A DNA stretch of 64,000 nucleotides, from NCBI RefSeq assembly GCF_024713945.1, contig NC_134686.1:372001-436000 (forward strand), in the 5' to 3' direction. This document shows positions 38,375 to 54,071 of this stretch, in pieces. The position numbers and the translations under genes are program-made. The notes beneath the pieces are model-generated. The model was not told the DNA's origin. It saw nothing but the letters and a program-made list of their open reading frames with translations, and did no database searches. The first letter of the stretch is position 1; each line of letters begins with the position of its first letter. Origin of the DNA: Dermatophagoides farinae (taxonomy: Eukaryota; Arthropoda; Arachnida; Sarcoptiformes; Pyroglyphidae).

Positions 38375-41300
38375 TGGCATTTTTTTTTTTTGCCATCTTG
38401 ATTATCGATTTTGTTCTGTGTATAAATATTACATAACTCATGTTGTCATGTGTCATTGGCTTTGGATTGGTATTAATTTCAAATTCAATTTGGTGGTCGT
38501 GGATTCGATTTTTTATCATTTTTTTAAAAAATCCCAAAAAGAAAAATTTCAAGTAATCATGGATTGATTTAAAATTTCTTTTTTTTCCAACAATTTGCTA
38601 CTTGTTTTCAGAAATTCTTTCGTCATTTTTTTTATGACTTATTATCTTGTTGTTGTTTTTTTTTATTGTTTGGTAGTAAATGAAGCGTCAAATTGTCGCG
38701 TGTCTCATCAGACATTGGTTAATTGGCTTCAATTGTTTTTTTTGTGTGTGTGTGTTATATATGAATTATCAAGTTTGTCTATCAAGTCATCATCATCATT
38801 GGACACCCAGACCTAGACCGACTTTATGACGACAATATGTTTTGTGGTCACCATAATTGCTTGATTGACGAAATTGCTAATATTTGGCCAGTCTGGCCAT
38901 ATTAGCAGCAATGTTTTGTAATGTAAACCATGACGAAATTTTTTTTCCCGATTCCTGATAATTCTGTCGTCTATACAGTCAATCTATCTGTCCTAAATGG
39001 ATGGCAATGTGACAAGCCTTTTGGTTTTTTTTTCTCAATCTCTCAAAATCTATTGTTTTTTATATTGAACTTTGACTTTTTTTATCGTCGTCGTCGTCGT
39101 CATCGTTGTCGTCGTGGTCTAAATTAAGACTTCAATATCACATTGTTTTTCTTTCCAATGACTACTCAATACAATACAATGAATTTCAATGTCAATGTCG
39201 ACTTGACATATGAAAAGAATGATGATGATGATGATGATGACTTTATAGAAATTTGAAAATTTAAAAAAAACACACAATGATTGAGTGTACCGTTTTTCAC
39301 ATTTTTTGTTGTTGTTGTTGTTGTTCCTGATTCTTTTCCTATCTCTCTTTTTCTGCGTGTGTGTGTGTACGTGCCCTACGGCCCTAATCTATCAATTGTC
39401 AAATATTTTTGAACCAAATTCTTTTTTGAGAGAGATTTGCAACAAAGATGATGATGATGATGATGATCGTTTTGATAAAGCTAATCACTGCTATTCACTA
39501 AGAAAATACAAAAGTTTTATTCGTTTATTTGATGGTCATCTTCAATTGAAAATTGAATGAATCAAATCATCATCATCATCATTTGATCCTTATTTGGCAT
39601 TTTTTTTGTTGGTTCCTCGTTTTTTTTATTTCATTGGTCAATTTTTTTTCCTGATTGCCATTATTGTCCTTTTGTGTGTTTATGTGTGTGTGTGTCTAGT
39701 ATGTCAATCTAACCAATTTTCTTCTTGTCAACTGACCTATGACCTGGTCACTCTGTAGATTTTGAATTTTTTTCTCTTTTTATCTCTCTGTTTCTGTTTT
39801 GTTGTTGTGGAAATGTAAAACGAAAATCTTCGATGATTGACCGTTGGTCAGCCACATAAACAACAATCACACAAACACCCGGCATAGATTTTTTTTTGTC
39901 CTTGTCCTCAGGTAAAAATTTTTCAAAATTTCTAGCGTCCAGTCCTAGTTGCCCATTATATGACTGCAGGTGTGTCTGTGTGTGTGTGTGTGTATTTGAA
40001 ATTTTGCTTACGACGCCAGATATGTGTATTTGTGTTCTAAGTAGGCAGCAGTAGTAGTAGTAGTGGTGGTGGTGGGGGTTTGTGTCTATAATCAATCGAT
40101 CAAGTTGACCGTTTTTAAATCGATCCATTTCAGTTACTATTCTGGGTTCCAATACATCGGATCAATTCTCATTCAAGTCTGTCTATGATTGTGTTTTGTT
40201 TTTTTTCAACGAACTTTTTTTCTTAATTCGTGTGTGCGAATACATCCATCTTTCTTGGTCAATACAGGTAGGATTTTTCTTCATTATACACGACGATTTT
40301 TTCTACTTGTTTGATTATGTCTGAAAGTGTAAAATTTTTCATTTCGTTGGGAAATTAAAAAATTTCATTTTTCACTAATAAATTCAATTTGATTTGAAAA
40401 CACTGACCATTTTGACCTTAGGTCAAATTAAGAATTGAAATTCAATTCATTTTGATCATCAACTCTGTGTATGATAGTAGTGAGTAAAATGTTTTTATTC
40501 GATGAATTCCTAGCAAAAAATAAAAAAAAACAAAAATGAACGTCACGAATTTTTAGGCATCCGTGTGTGTGTGTGTGCGTGTGTGATGAAAAAAAACCAA
40601 AAGGTCTTTTTTTCAGATAAATTGATTGGTAGCTAGATTGGTTTGGGTAATATCTGTTTTTTTTCTTGTGTTTGTCCATTCATTCGGGCACCCAGATTTC
40701 TTTTTTTCTTTCTCTCTCTCTCTCTAATTCATTCGCCTTTTGAGTTGAGATTTTGAATAAAATTTCCATTTTCTCTTTTGCACTCAATGTCTTTTTTTTG
40801 CATAATTACAGGCTTTTTTGGAGCGTATAAATTGCTTGTAGTTTTTTCGGCATTTTTTTATATATTTGGAGGCTTTTTTTGATTTTTAAATTTCAAAAAA
40901 AAAGAAGAAAAAATTTCCTGTAATGTATTGGTTGGTCGGTTGTGTCGTTGTTGTTGTTGTTGTTGTTGTAATGGATAAGATATCCACCTATTGAATATAC
41001 CTGTTGAACGTAACTGTTGCAAAATTAACCTGTTGAATGTTGTTTGATATATATGATCCATTGATTGATGGAAACTTTCTTTTCCGGAATTTTACCACTA
41101 GAACCAACTACCAATCATCAATATTTTGGCTGTCATTGTTGAATTTCACTTTATCTTTTGTTTTTTCGATTTTTTTCCCGTATAAATGATTACCGATTTT
41201 TTTTTCGTTTTTTTTTGCGATAAAGCCATTAATTTTAAATTGTTTTTTTTTTTTGTTTTCATTTTGATTTTTGTTCTTCCTGAAAAAAATATGAATTGTT

Positions 41301-44169
41301 GTCATTTTTCACATTTTTTAACGAATAAAATTTTCAACAATTCATCACCATATATATATATTAAACTATTATTTACTAAATAGCAACAAGTATCACCATC
41401 ATCATCATTGTGTAAAAGTGTGAAAATTGATCTTATTTTTTTTTGTTGTTGTTGTTTCTCCATTTTCTCCTAAAGTATGTACAACACTTTGGTGGAGTTA
41501 ATGTTTCAGTTCTGTTTCCAGTTATAACATCCATAAACATTCACTTCCTTGCTTAGTCTGTTTGTCTGTCTGTCAAAAGAATGTTTTTTTTTTTTAAAAG
41601 TTATTTTTAGTCATCAGAAATAAAAAAAAAATATATAAAGGAGGATATATCGACCAACCAGTATTGAGAAATATTGTAAAAAATAAAATATGCATGTGAT
41701 GGAAGTCGATTAGTATGATTTTTTTTCTGGTAATTTTTTTTCGGGATGTTTTTTTTTCACTTGTTGTTGCTATTGTGGTTGTTGTTGTTGTTTCACTTTC
41801 CATTTTTTTTTCATCATAAGGTGTGTAAGTGTGAATGAAAAGACAGAGATATGCGACCTAATAATAACTAAATACCTGTTGATCATTATGATGATAATCA
41901 TTTCTTGTGTTTTTTTTTGTTTTGTTTTTGGACCATTCAACAAAACAAAAGATGGAAATGAAAATCTTTTAGTTTTGCTCTGATTTTTTTTGTTTTTTGA
42001 TTTTGACAGGTCTCACTTTACTCATCATTTCAGATTTGATCCAAAAAAAATGTATTATTTTTCTTTGCTTTTTGAATGGTGGATAAACCGGGTGTTTATA
42101 GTTTAGACAAAAGATTTTCAGTTGAAATAGTGTCTGTTTTTTTTACTGGCCATTGAATGATCGATGATTATGATGATGATGATGATGAAGGATTTTTTTG
42201 ATCTTTTTTTTCTCTGAAAAAGCGGCACCTTTTTTTCTGTGTTTGCATCCCAAAAAAAAAAACAAAAAAAAAATGGCAAGACATTTTATTTGCTTTTTTT
42301 ACTATCAAAAATATCACATATCCAGAAAATGTGACGTGTGTGTGTGTGTGTTTGATGGTCATAATGATGTTACTTTTCCACAACTTTTACACTAGATGAA
42401 TATCTTTGATGTACTTTTGATGATCATTAATTTCAAACGATTGATTGATATGTATGTATTGAAGTTTAGTTATCTGATGATTACGATGATTGTGTGTGTG
42501 TGTGGACAACAACAATTGGAGAATTTTTCCTTAGAAAATGAGTTATTTTTAGAAACTGTAACTTTTCTCACTATTTTTTTTTTTTTTTGGTGTGCGTATT
42601 CCAAACTGTCTGCTATAACCAACTGCTAATTGAATTTAATTAGCGGTTATTGGTGTTGGTGATGATGATGGTTTTTTTCTTGATTTTATTTTCCGGTCAA
42701 CGGCACCCAACTTGACTTTTATTTTTCTTCATGTATTGTGTGCTGTGAGAGAATATTATAGAAATCGAAATTTTCTTTCTTTCCATATAAATGATGTGAT
42801 TTGATGTTTGGCTAATAACAAAAAAAAAACAAAACAAAACAAAAAGGAAAAAATTTCAGGCTATTTTTAGCCAATTTTAGAGAGAGAGAGAGTGAGAAAT
42901 TTTTTTCCCCTTTCATTCTCATTCATTTTGATTTTTATTTCATTGAACAAAATATTTTACCGGTAAAAAAAAATTTTTCTTTTGTCCCGCCAAAAAATGA
43001 CAATGATCATCATCATCATCATCATTGTTCTTTCTGTCAGATTTAAACCACCCAAAATCATTCAGTAAACATCTAATCGATTAGTTTTTTTTTGTTCAAT
43101 CAATCAATCAATCGATTGATTGATTGATTCTCTTATTGCCCCCCAGTTTGATGAGATTTTAAATCGAGAATTTTATCCATTGATATCATGACGGATCAAA
43201 AAGAAAAAAAAATCTAAGCCCATCGAATTTTTTTTTAAATTTTATTACACGCTCGAATTGAATTTGAATTGAATCTGATTGGTTTTTTTTTTCTTCGTTG
43301 ATCAATCGATTATCACCTTTTCATCCTTTGTATACGATGACGACGATGATGATGATGATGAAATTGCCTTTTAAGATTCATCTTCCTCTTCAATAAGGAT
43401 GTTATTGTCGATGAATGAAAAGGAAAAATAACAAAGAAAATCATCATCGATTGTTCCATTTTGGTTGGAAAAAAATGAAGACGACTACGACGACGACGAC
43501 GATAAAGATGTTGATGACAACAACAACAACAACAAAAAAAATCAGGAAAAAAAATTTGAAGGAAATTGGCTCGTGTTTTATTCAAAATTTTTTTTGCTTT
43601 TTTATGTTCGTGTTCTAGATTATTATTATTATCATCGTATACGTGGTGGTGGTGAGAAAGTGTCGATTTGATGAATGAATGAATCCAGACAAACATCATC
43701 ATCATCATCATCATCATTTCTTTCGTTTGTTTTTTTTTCTTTGTTCAATATTTGATGCTAGTTAGTTTGTTTGTTAGCATTAGCATGGTCATCATCATTT
43801 GTCTGTTGGTCAGTTTCCTAGTGGACCATAATAGTAAAAACAACAAGAAAAAATGATTTTATCCTTACAAACAAGTGTACAATCATCATCTGGATGGAGA
43901 AAAAAAAATTCAGAACATTCACACACATACACACAAAACAAAAAAAACAAATTAATGATGGATTTCTCTTGGCAAATTTTCATGTTTGTTTTTTTTTCGC
44001 TGATTCACTCTGTGGTCATTCTTGTTTTTTTTTGGCCATAATTTCTGTTTTGCTTTTTCAATTATCAATTTAATTGATCTTTATTTATGAAAAAAAAAAT
44101 GTCCAACATTCATTGAGCCAAAATTGTAATTCAATATACATGGGAATTGAGATCAAATAAATCATAATT

Positions 44170-44212
<43 letters not shown>

Positions 44213-45999
44213 ATTCTCATCATTTAAAAAAAACAACCTGTAATAATAAATGAAAAAAAAGATTGGTCATTCATTATACGAGATAATCTGAGGGTTTTTT
44301 CCTCAGATTTTTTAAATTCATTTATTTTTTTTTTTACACGACATGATGACGACAATTATCATCATAAATGGGCAATAATTCATTTATTTTTATCATTTTT
44401 CTACGGTATTTTTTTCTTTTGATTCAAGTATGACAATGGCCATCATAGATGCCTGTGGATGGATGGATCACATACAGTGATCACATCTCATGTATGTTTT
44501 TGCTTTTGTTGTTATATCATGTGACCACTTGATATCATCATCAAGCATCATCATATTGCAACCATTTCCAGTTTTAAATTCCATTCTATGTGATTAATTC
44601 AATCTTCTTTTTTTAATTACTTCTCCATACACATCTTACATTGCGAGTGCGTGTCATTTCTGTGTTTTTTTTTAATTATGGATAAAAATCATATAAACAC
44701 ACACACACAAACAGGTCTTTTCTATTATTGTTCTGGTTAAAAAAAAATTAAATTCACTATGGACATGTTGAATGAATCAATTGTAATGACTGATAACAAC
44801 GACAAATATTGATGATAATGAAAACAATGAACCAAACATCTTTTAAACTTGAATATAAAGCTAGAAAAAAAATGGTTAATGTTTTTGTTATTATTCATCG
44901 TCATTATCATATTTATCACTGGACAAGTGCACCTCCTCTTTTTTTTTGTTATGATCAAATAGCCAAGCAATGATAATTTCTTTTGTGTGTGCATGCGTGT
45001 GTGTAACTGCGACATTGAAATTTTTTTTTTCTTTCTATGCATCATCATCAATGAAAATATTGCCTGGCAAAGGAAAAGGAGAGAGGAAATGATTGATGTT
45101 TGAAGCCGATGTTCATCATATATATAGAAAAAAAACGAAAGAAACGATGATTTTACATGTCAATTGAAAACAATCTATCTATCTCTTGCACATAATCCAA
45201 TGATGATGATGTTTGTTGATGGTGGTAATTATAATTATAATTTTTTTTGCTTAATTGTCATCGTTATAATATCGAATAATTTTGCATCATGATCATATTT
45301 TGTCATTTAACAATAATAACCCTGGTGATGATCGCCATGTTTTTTCTTTTCCTGTGCAATGATAATTAACCTTGACGATCCTTGATATTTTCTTCATGGC
45401 GGTGGTTTTTTTTGTTTTGTTTCATGATTTCTTTTTGGAATTTGCCATCATAGAATAGGGTATGATATAGAATGATGATGGCTTTTTCTGGAATTTTTTT
45501 TTATTCATTTGAAAATCAAAAAAAAAGTAAAAGTGATTGTGTAATGATGAAATTTTTTCTTGTTTTTTTTCAGGTTTTTTTCTTCTAATTTCAACTTGAA
45601 TCGTTGGAAAAAAAATTCAAGTTTCACCGGTTTCAATGTGTACATTACAGCTTGATTATGAAATTTTTCAACGTTTAATTTTTTTTTGTTTTGAATTCAT
45701 TTATTTCGTCCACTTTATTTTTCTCCTTGTGTGTGTGTGTCTGTTTGTTAATATGTGTCAATATGTGTCATTTATTCAACGTATTTTCAGCTTTATCCAG
45801 ATGAAATCTACTTTTTAATCTATAAACTAATTAACGTGATTTGAATTTCAATCATCATCACCACCATCATCATTATCGTTTTGGCCAGGTAAGTTAATGT
45901 GTACCATATGGTCCTTAAATTTGTATTCCAATCGATTATAAATATCATATAATAGTAGTAGTTAGTTTGTAATTTTTTTCTGTGACAAAAAAAATGAAA
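34000..45999. other. Gene-free region, strongly T-rich on the + strand
   Basis: 12 kb without a recognised gene. The + strand is visibly dominated by poly-T and TTTC/TTTG tracts. Microsatellites include (GT)n 34036-34054, CGT run 34531-34556, (CT)n 38351-38374, (GTT)n near 40947-40968, and a (CT)n-(GT)n compound at 44177-44212. The T bias resembles that of the B56 intron at 1-1686, so this could be intron of a + strand gene. Confidence 0.5.
43098..43129. repeat. 32-bp perfect palindrome of tetranucleotide repeats
   Basis: Four AATC units are followed at once by four GATT units, their exact reverse complement, with no spacer. Confidence 0.9.
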
Positions 46000-48900
46000 T
46001 ACAAAATTCATTTGTTATGGTTCGTTGACTCGTTGGTTAGTTGATTTGTTTTTTTCTCAAATGCACTAGGTAAATTAGATCTTTGAATGATTCTTTTTTA
46101 TCAACTGATAACAATGTCATCTTGGTGCGATGATAATTTCGATAAGATTTGTTGATTATACGTGTATGTGTCACGTGATGATAAATTGATTATAACTTTT
46201 GATTTCCGTATGTGAATTTTGGTACGCCCAAACAAAAATGAAAATGAAACAAATTGAATGAATTTTTTTTTGGCCAGATTTTTGTCCACAATTTTTTTTC
46301 ATTTGATATAATTATAATTCATGTGATTTTTTTTTTCTTTCAAATCCTTGATAATTTATGTAGATATACATGTATTGTGGCTCCTCATTCATTGTGCCAT
46401 AATTAAGATAATAATTTTTTTTCTTTTGCTTTCATTCCATCGTTGTCGACCTTTTTTATTTTTCATAGTTTGCGGTTCATAATGTAACAAAAAAAAAATG
46501 TCACTTTTGTTGCTCATGTCCGTTTTGATTTCCATCATGCAAAGCATACACACACACACACACACACACACATCACGGATATTTTAACACAGCTGCCCAT
46601 TCCAATAATGTGGTGTGTGTGTGTGTTCACACCGCAAAGAGACAAATAAAAAAAAGTCCGTTTTCTTATTGTCTACAATTTTGAATTGATTAAATCAGTT
46701 TTTGTCAATGGTCAGAAAAAAATATCTAATATGAACGTTTTGCCGCTATATTACGGTTGACTGGATCGAAAATTGATTTTTTTTTCTTTCATCCAAAAAA
46801 GAATTAATGATTGAATGAATTTTGTTTGCGCAAAAAATTTCTTTCCTCCATAATGAACATTTGAATTTCTGTCTCGATTGCTATATATATATGTGAATGT
46901 GTTTTTTTTGGATTTCAGAATCATAAACACAAATCATAAATTGATGTGTGTGTTTGTGTGTGTGTGTACATGCAACAAATAACAAAAAATCAGGTATTAC
47001 ACCTATCGATGGACATCATCATCATCATCAAGATCAATAATGGATAATAACCTGTTTTATATGATGATATCATCATCATCATCATCATCAATAATTTGGT
47101 TATCATCATGTGATCAAAAACAACGTATATGATGTGCAATCTTTGTTGCACAATTTTAAATCGATGCAATGTATATGTAGATGTGTGTGATGTACACAAA
47201 TAACATGTATGATAATAATAAACGATGTTTAATTGTTGTTTATTATTAGTATGGACATTTCATTGGAAATTTTATTTTTTTTACAAACCATCTAAAAAAA
47301 AAAAAATTCTATGAGAAAATTGATTATTGAAAACCACTCAATTTGAATCCAGGAAATGTATTTTTTTCATCATCATCATCATCATAATGAAACGTCAGTG
47401 AATTGCACGCTATTCATCAAATCAAATCAATTCTGGATACAGGAACAGAGCAAACAACACTTGTTATACAATAATAATAATTATTATTAATTTTGTTTTA
47501 TTCACTTGACCACCACCATCATCATCATCATCTTGATGATATCCATTATAATCAAAACACACGACTTAAGATAACCAGATGATGATCGAAAAGAGAATCA
47601 AAAAAAAAACAAAAAAAAATGAACGGTTCTTCGACCTTTGATCACCTTTAGTGGTTTTTTTTCGGTTCATAACTGTTGGTCATAGATGACCATTTGTACT
47701 TTATCTCTATTTTTTTTTTTCACTGATGCATCACTTGTTCATTCTCTTTCTATCTATCTTCCTTTTTTTTCATAATTTATATAATGAGAAAATGAAAAAA
47801 AAATTCGCTGATCGTGAAATCACCAGGAAGATGAAATGAAATGAATGAAAAGCAAGAATAATGAGTATGATGTGGGTAAGCAAAAAAAAAAATTGCTGAT
47901 GGAAACCAAGAAAAAATAAAAGAGAAAATTCACTTCACTCATCATCATCATCATCACCAAATCATTATCTTATCTGATAATAATAATAATGAGAATTTGA
48001 TTCTCATCATCATCATCGAAAAAAAATGAAATGAATTGAAATGAAAAATTGATTACCATTGTCTATAAGAATTATCATCATCATAATGAAGTTTGATTAT
48101 TATTATTGATTGCCAGCTAGATAAACACAATTAATGAATGAAAAGATACGTATATTGATGATGATGATGATGATGATGGCGACCAGGTGTGGCAAGTTTT
48201 TTGTTTTGAAAAATTTACCTATTCATTATACTTACACACACACATATACAAATAAATAAATCACATTCATTTTCACATTTTTCTTTTCATTTCCGTATTT
48301 TCCAATTTTTTTTTTGATTACAGAAATAGAAAGGTTAATAAACGATATGATGAATTCCAATCGATTCCTATTTTGATTCTATATTGATAAATTCTTTTCA
48401 CATTTTTCATCGATATGGCTGTTGAAGGAATTGGCCAAAATGCCAACCTGTTGTTGTTGTTGATACATGTTGCTCGTTGTTCAATTCCAATCATTATTTT
48501 TATCATAATTTCTCTTTCATCATCATCTAATGATCTAATGATAATAACTATAGATGGCTACCACCATCATCATATCGTTAGTCATCGTCATAATAATCAA
48601 ATGTGAAATGGCAAAGTAAATCATTGGTTCAATTTTAAGATAACAAAATCGACCACCATGATCGTTTGGCCACCAAACACATTTATATGCTGGTTTTCAT
48701 CGCTATGAATTTTTCGATAGATTTCAACCGTTTCCGTTTTTTTACCACATTTCCACTATTGATATTTATCATTATCATTCATGAAGATTTTTTTTGATTT
48801 TTGGTGAACCTGCCCATATGTCAAAATTTTTCTTTACTCTAGTCTTATTCGATCATCACCAAATTGATCGATGACCAGGTGTGTTTGTGTGTGTGTGTGT

Positions 48901-51900
48901 ATGTAACTCTAATTTGTCTACCTGTATAAGTTTGTTTTAATCATAATCATTGTGATTCGAATATAAAGCTTTTTTCTTTTCTTTAAAAAAATAGATGATG
49001 ATCTTTGTTGTTGTTATTTTTGGGCTAAAAAATCAGTTTTTTTTTCTTTATTGACAAATCACATGTTTATCATTGGTGGATACCATTTTTTTTTTGCTGT
49101 TGTTGCAGGCGTGGATTTTCTTTTCCTTTTTGAAATCTTGAGACTTTCGCTTAATCTTAAATCTTTTTTTTGATAAATTACCTGTCTAACATATGACCGA
49201 TAATACCAAGAATGAAATAATTTTTTTTTGTTTATTTTTTCTCGCATGAAACCCTTCTTGTTTTGTATGTGTATGTATGTATGTGTTGGTGGTTATGTGT
49301 CAGTGGATAAATGTCAATCAAATTTGGCACCAGGTCTTACCAATAGCGATATACCACCTACCACCAGAAAAAAAACAAAGCAAAACCAAAAATCTTCAAT
49401 AAAAAAAATTATAACAAACACAAGCAAACAAACTGTCAATTACACCTGAATCGAGAAAAAAAAATCGTAGGTTGAAAAGTTATTAGTCACCTGTTGCATA
49501 TACATGCACATTGCACACACACACATTGTTGGTGATCTGTTGTTTCTTTTTCTACCTGTTTGGTCGCTTTTAACAACAACAACAACAACAGAAAAGAAAC
49601 CCAAACAAGCTCAACAACAATTTTTTTTTCGTTTTGTTTTGTTTCAAATCTCTCTAAAAATATTCATTTTTATATAGAAAAATTGATAATTAAATTCGTT
49701 TATTATGGACGGCAACAACAAAAAATGAATGTTTGATTGTAAATGTAGTGGTTTGTTTTCCACTATGTTATTATTTTCATTTTTTGTTGTTGTTGTTGTT
49801 GTTGTTGTTGGATCGATTCAACCTGTTGTTCAGGTGAATGTTGTTCAAGTTTGTTGTTAGTTATTGACCGCCCAACCGATGTATAAATTATCGGCAGCCC
49901 TTTTTTTTCGATTGATGATTTTTTTTTGTTGTTCGACAACTTGTTACTGCTTGTTGTGTTGGGTGCTTGTTTTCGGGACCCGATTTACTTCATATTTTTT
50001 TTTCTTTCTATTTGAATGTTGATTGGCTCAAATCGAATTATGTGTTTTCGATACTTAGACGCACACACACACACACTATAATTAAAATTGAAAAAAAAAT
50101 CCCGATAAAAAGGTGATTCGATTGATTTTTTCCCCTCACTAATCAGACAATTTTTGCTGGTCGTTTTTTTTCGTCGTTGATCGCCAAAAATAAAAAGGAT
50201 AAAATCCGATGATTTGCCAGGGAAAAAGTGAAAAAGAATAAAAAAAAACGAAAATCGAAAGTATTACACCTCACGGCTTTGCTTTTTTCCCCCTGCCATT
50301 TGAATTTGTGTTTGTCTTCGATGGTCCAAAAATAGAACACACACACACACACACACACACAAGCGTACAAATTGCTCCAAATTTACTGCACTTAGAAATA
50401 CAATTAGCTTAATTACCGTATTTTTACGCACACACACACAGAGAGACACTCTATATGTGAATTTTCCATTTCTTTGATGATAATGATGATGATGATGATG
50501 ATAAAAATCAAATCAATCTGATTATCATTTCAAATGCCGGATTTCTTTTTCTCTCTCTCTCTATGTCCAAATCACTTTCTCCTCTCCATTATCATTGATT
50601 TTTCTATTTTGATTTTGTTTGATCAAATGTAATCTGGTTCGTTTGGTTTTATTTTTTCCAAAATTGAAATGATAAAATTGAATAAGATACTTATGCAATG
50701 ATCTTGTGATTTTTTTTCCATAAATTTATCAATGATCCTGGTTCGTTTGCAATCATCATCATCATCGTCATTATTATTATTCAATTATGATGATGATTGG
50801 AAACGATTATCATATTAAAATACCTGTTGTGGTGACGTAGTATTTGTCAAATTAAGATTTATTTTTGGTTTCTTTTTTTTATCATTTCAAATTGATTTTA
50901 TCATCGTATGATGATGATGATGATTTCATAATCTGCATATATACAGGTTTTTGACTCTCTGTTTTTTTCCCTCAGGTAATCATCATCGCCATCATAATCA
51001 GCATTGTTTAACAATCGAAAAACATTTTGTTTTTTTTTCACTGATTGATTGATTAATAATAATAATGATGATGATGATGCTTGATTCGTGTCCATCTCAT
51101 TATATTAATGGAAGATTTTTGTTATTAACATCATCAAATCTGATTGAAGAATGTTCGTATTTAAAAAAAAATTTTTTTTTGTTTGAAATTCAAGAATTAA
51201 TGATGATTAGTAGCTTTGAAAAAAATCGATTCGAATCCATTCATTCATTCATTCAGACTATTGTCATGATCTTTTAAGAGAAAAAAATTTTTTTTTATCT
51301 ATGGATTTTCATTTGAACTTTCACCTTTCATCTTTCTATCTTTCAATCTTTTTTTTCTATTATTTTTTATTATGCTCAACCATCATCATCATCATCATCA
51401 TCATCATCATTGTGGTCATTAGCATGCTTGATGCGCCGATTGGAAACAAACACACACAAACAACACTCTAAGCAATCTAAGGTCATTATTATCCCATCAT
51501 TTATTCTTCAATTTCGTTCAATCCATGTTGAACTCTCACCTTCAGGTCAAGTTGGCCATAGTTTTCCAACAGAATGATGATTTCACTTGTTTTTTTTCTA
51601 TTGTGAACAAAAAAAAAACTATCTATCTATATGTGTGTGTGTGTGTGTGAGTATGTTATTCGGAATCTATCAAATAATTGATAGTTTCAAACTCAATGGC
51701 CGATGAAAATCTTTCATCTTCATTTTTTTTTTGTTCATCTTGCAGACCGGTCCGAATGAGACACAAATGGAATGTGTTTTTTTGTTCATACGTAAAAGTT
51801 GTTGTTGTTGTTGTTGTTGTTGTAATGTCAAAGAAGTGTAGCAATTATTCTACATTGTATTGAATATCGATGATGACCTTCACATTTTAGTTGAATTTCA

Positions 51901-53596
51901 AATGTCTCTCTTTCTCTCTCTCTCTCTCTTTTGCTATTCAGAATGAAATCATTTATCAATTTTGATTGTGTGGATAACATTTAGTAATGTATTCAAAACA
52001 TTTTCCTATCCGAATGATGCGAATCGAGCCAAACTGACGCCAAAAACAAAAAACAAAAAAAAACTTTCTCCATTTCTACATCTCTTTTGCTTTTGTTCTC
52101 CATCATTTGAATAGTGTAATGGTGAAAAAAAAACAGCGATGATGGTATCCATGGGCGTAATGTGAATGTATGAATGAAAAAAAGAAGATATTTTTCAGGT
52201 TCAACATTCGTATGAAAGAAAAAAACGAATAAATTTCGAACAAAAATCAGTGGTTTTTTTTTTCTCTGTTGGAATCCATAATGAATTATACTTGTTATCA
52301 TTATTCAATTGAAATAATGATAATCAAACGAAACTAAAATGAATACATGGCGCCAACATAAACAGTTTCAGTTTGTAATAATATAATTATGGTGATGATG
52401 TGAATTTTTTTTTGTTGTTTTTTTTTTGCTCTGTTCTGGCTACTTTTGTTCATTTATTCAATTTAAATTCAAGTTATTATGATCAAGTTATTTTGATGGT
52501 GAACTTGTTTATGACTTGTAATTCATTCATTTTTGATTGAATTTTAAAGATTTTTTTCTTTCCTGTTCACACACACACACACAGACACTTTAATTTTGTT
52601 TCATTCATGAACTTTTGTTTCATTTGTTTCATTTTCTCATATTGTTTATGAATATGAATAATTATGTCGATGATGATGATGATAATCCACATCATCATCG
52701 TCTTGAAGTTTCCATGTTTTTTTTTGTTCTGCAACAAGGCTTCATTCACTGAAACAGCTTCTTGTTCCTGTTTCTTGTTTTCATTCGTTTGCATTGTCCA
52801 TTTTGGCTCCCAAAAATTTTAGAATAATACACAATTGATGAAAACAGTCATAATCAAGGTTATCAATCAATTGAATCAATGAAAATTCCTCAAAAATGAA
52901 TAAATTGGCAGAGATTTTTATCGTGAAGAAGAAAACAAATTCTTCCAAAGCTTATTTTTCGCTTTCAATCACATTCATTCTTTTATTATTCATTTTTTTT
53001 TTCTTCAGTTGAGCTTCTGGGTATTTTTTTTTCTCCACTTCTTTCTTGTTTTTCTCTGGTTTACAAAACACACTCTCTCTCTCTCTCTTTCTATTCATTT
53101 GATCGATCTCGAATCAATAATCAAAAAAAAAAGTCTAATGATTATCAGCAACAACAACAACAACAACCACCACCACTACTAGTGCTACTACTACAAGTAT
53201 ATGAAGAATTTAAAATAAAAAACTGCCACCTGTAATCAAATGTTTTTTTTTCACTATTCACAAAAACATGAAATTTTGCTGCTATAGGCAACAACGACAA
53301 AAAAAATTCCTTTATATCCATCTATTATTATTGGCTATTGATTCGATTTGATTTGTGAAATGAAAAGTAAAGAAGAATAAATGTGTGAAATTTGTTAATA
53401 ACCCCTTTTCTTCTTCTTCTTCTTCTGTTCTCTTGTTTATCAAATGGACAATCAACAGGTTGTGTGGAATGTATATATGCAACAGGCATATACACACACA
53501 CACACACGTAATGTTTTCAATAAGAGAAATTTGAATACATTTCCATTATTAGGTATTATTTAAATGGCCTCTCAATTACTCCTTTTATTACATATC

Positions 53597-53630
<34 letters not shown>

Positions 53631-54071
53631 GTTTAATGAAAGAATGATGATATATATCGTAATCGGTATTTGGTAGTAATTCTAATTTGTTAGATGAAAA
53701 ATAAAAAGTATTGACAATAATAATCTTACCTGTTGCTACCACCATCACCACTACAGCATACCTTTGCTTGTTTTTACAATTTTTTTTTTTTTTTTTTTGA
53801 CTTTATCGTTTCACTCGTGACTTTTGGTTATAAACTTTTTTTTTTGTTTGAATTTTTACATGTACATGTTTTTGTGACTGTACATAGGCCATTATCATTC
53901 ATTATTCAATCGAGTCTAGAGCTTGAATGTGGATGAAAATGGGCGAACATCCATTTTAAAAAATAAAGTAAAATTCCTGACAAGAGTTTTTTTTTCTCTT
54001 ATCAACAACATCATGATGCTAGAAAATTATACCAGCCTTGAATGGTCTTGTTTGTTGTATGATGATGATGG

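Noticed and set aside
39748-40152. 134-codon minus-strand open frame
   Set aside because: Part of it comes from GT and GTA/GGT repeats; the rest resembles no family, and there is no splice or poly(A) context.
43313-43717. 134-codon minus-strand open frame
   Set aside because: Starts with nine Met and consists of His, Arg, Cys and Asp runs from GAT, GAC and CAA microsatellites; no domain.
44285-44312. Hairpin AATCTGAGG/CCTCAGATT followed by T-run, like a bacterial terminator
   Set aside because: The window is eukaryotic; T-runs are everywhere and the stem is only 9 bp.
49228-49449. Plus-strand frame with a less biased middle
   Set aside because: Begins in GT-repeat-derived sequence and ends in Lys/Thr low complexity; no recognisable domain or splice sites.
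51381-51410. Regular ATC array considered as a CRISPR-like or satellite array
   Set aside because: Simple trinucleotide microsatellite, no spacers; the same class recurs throughout the window.
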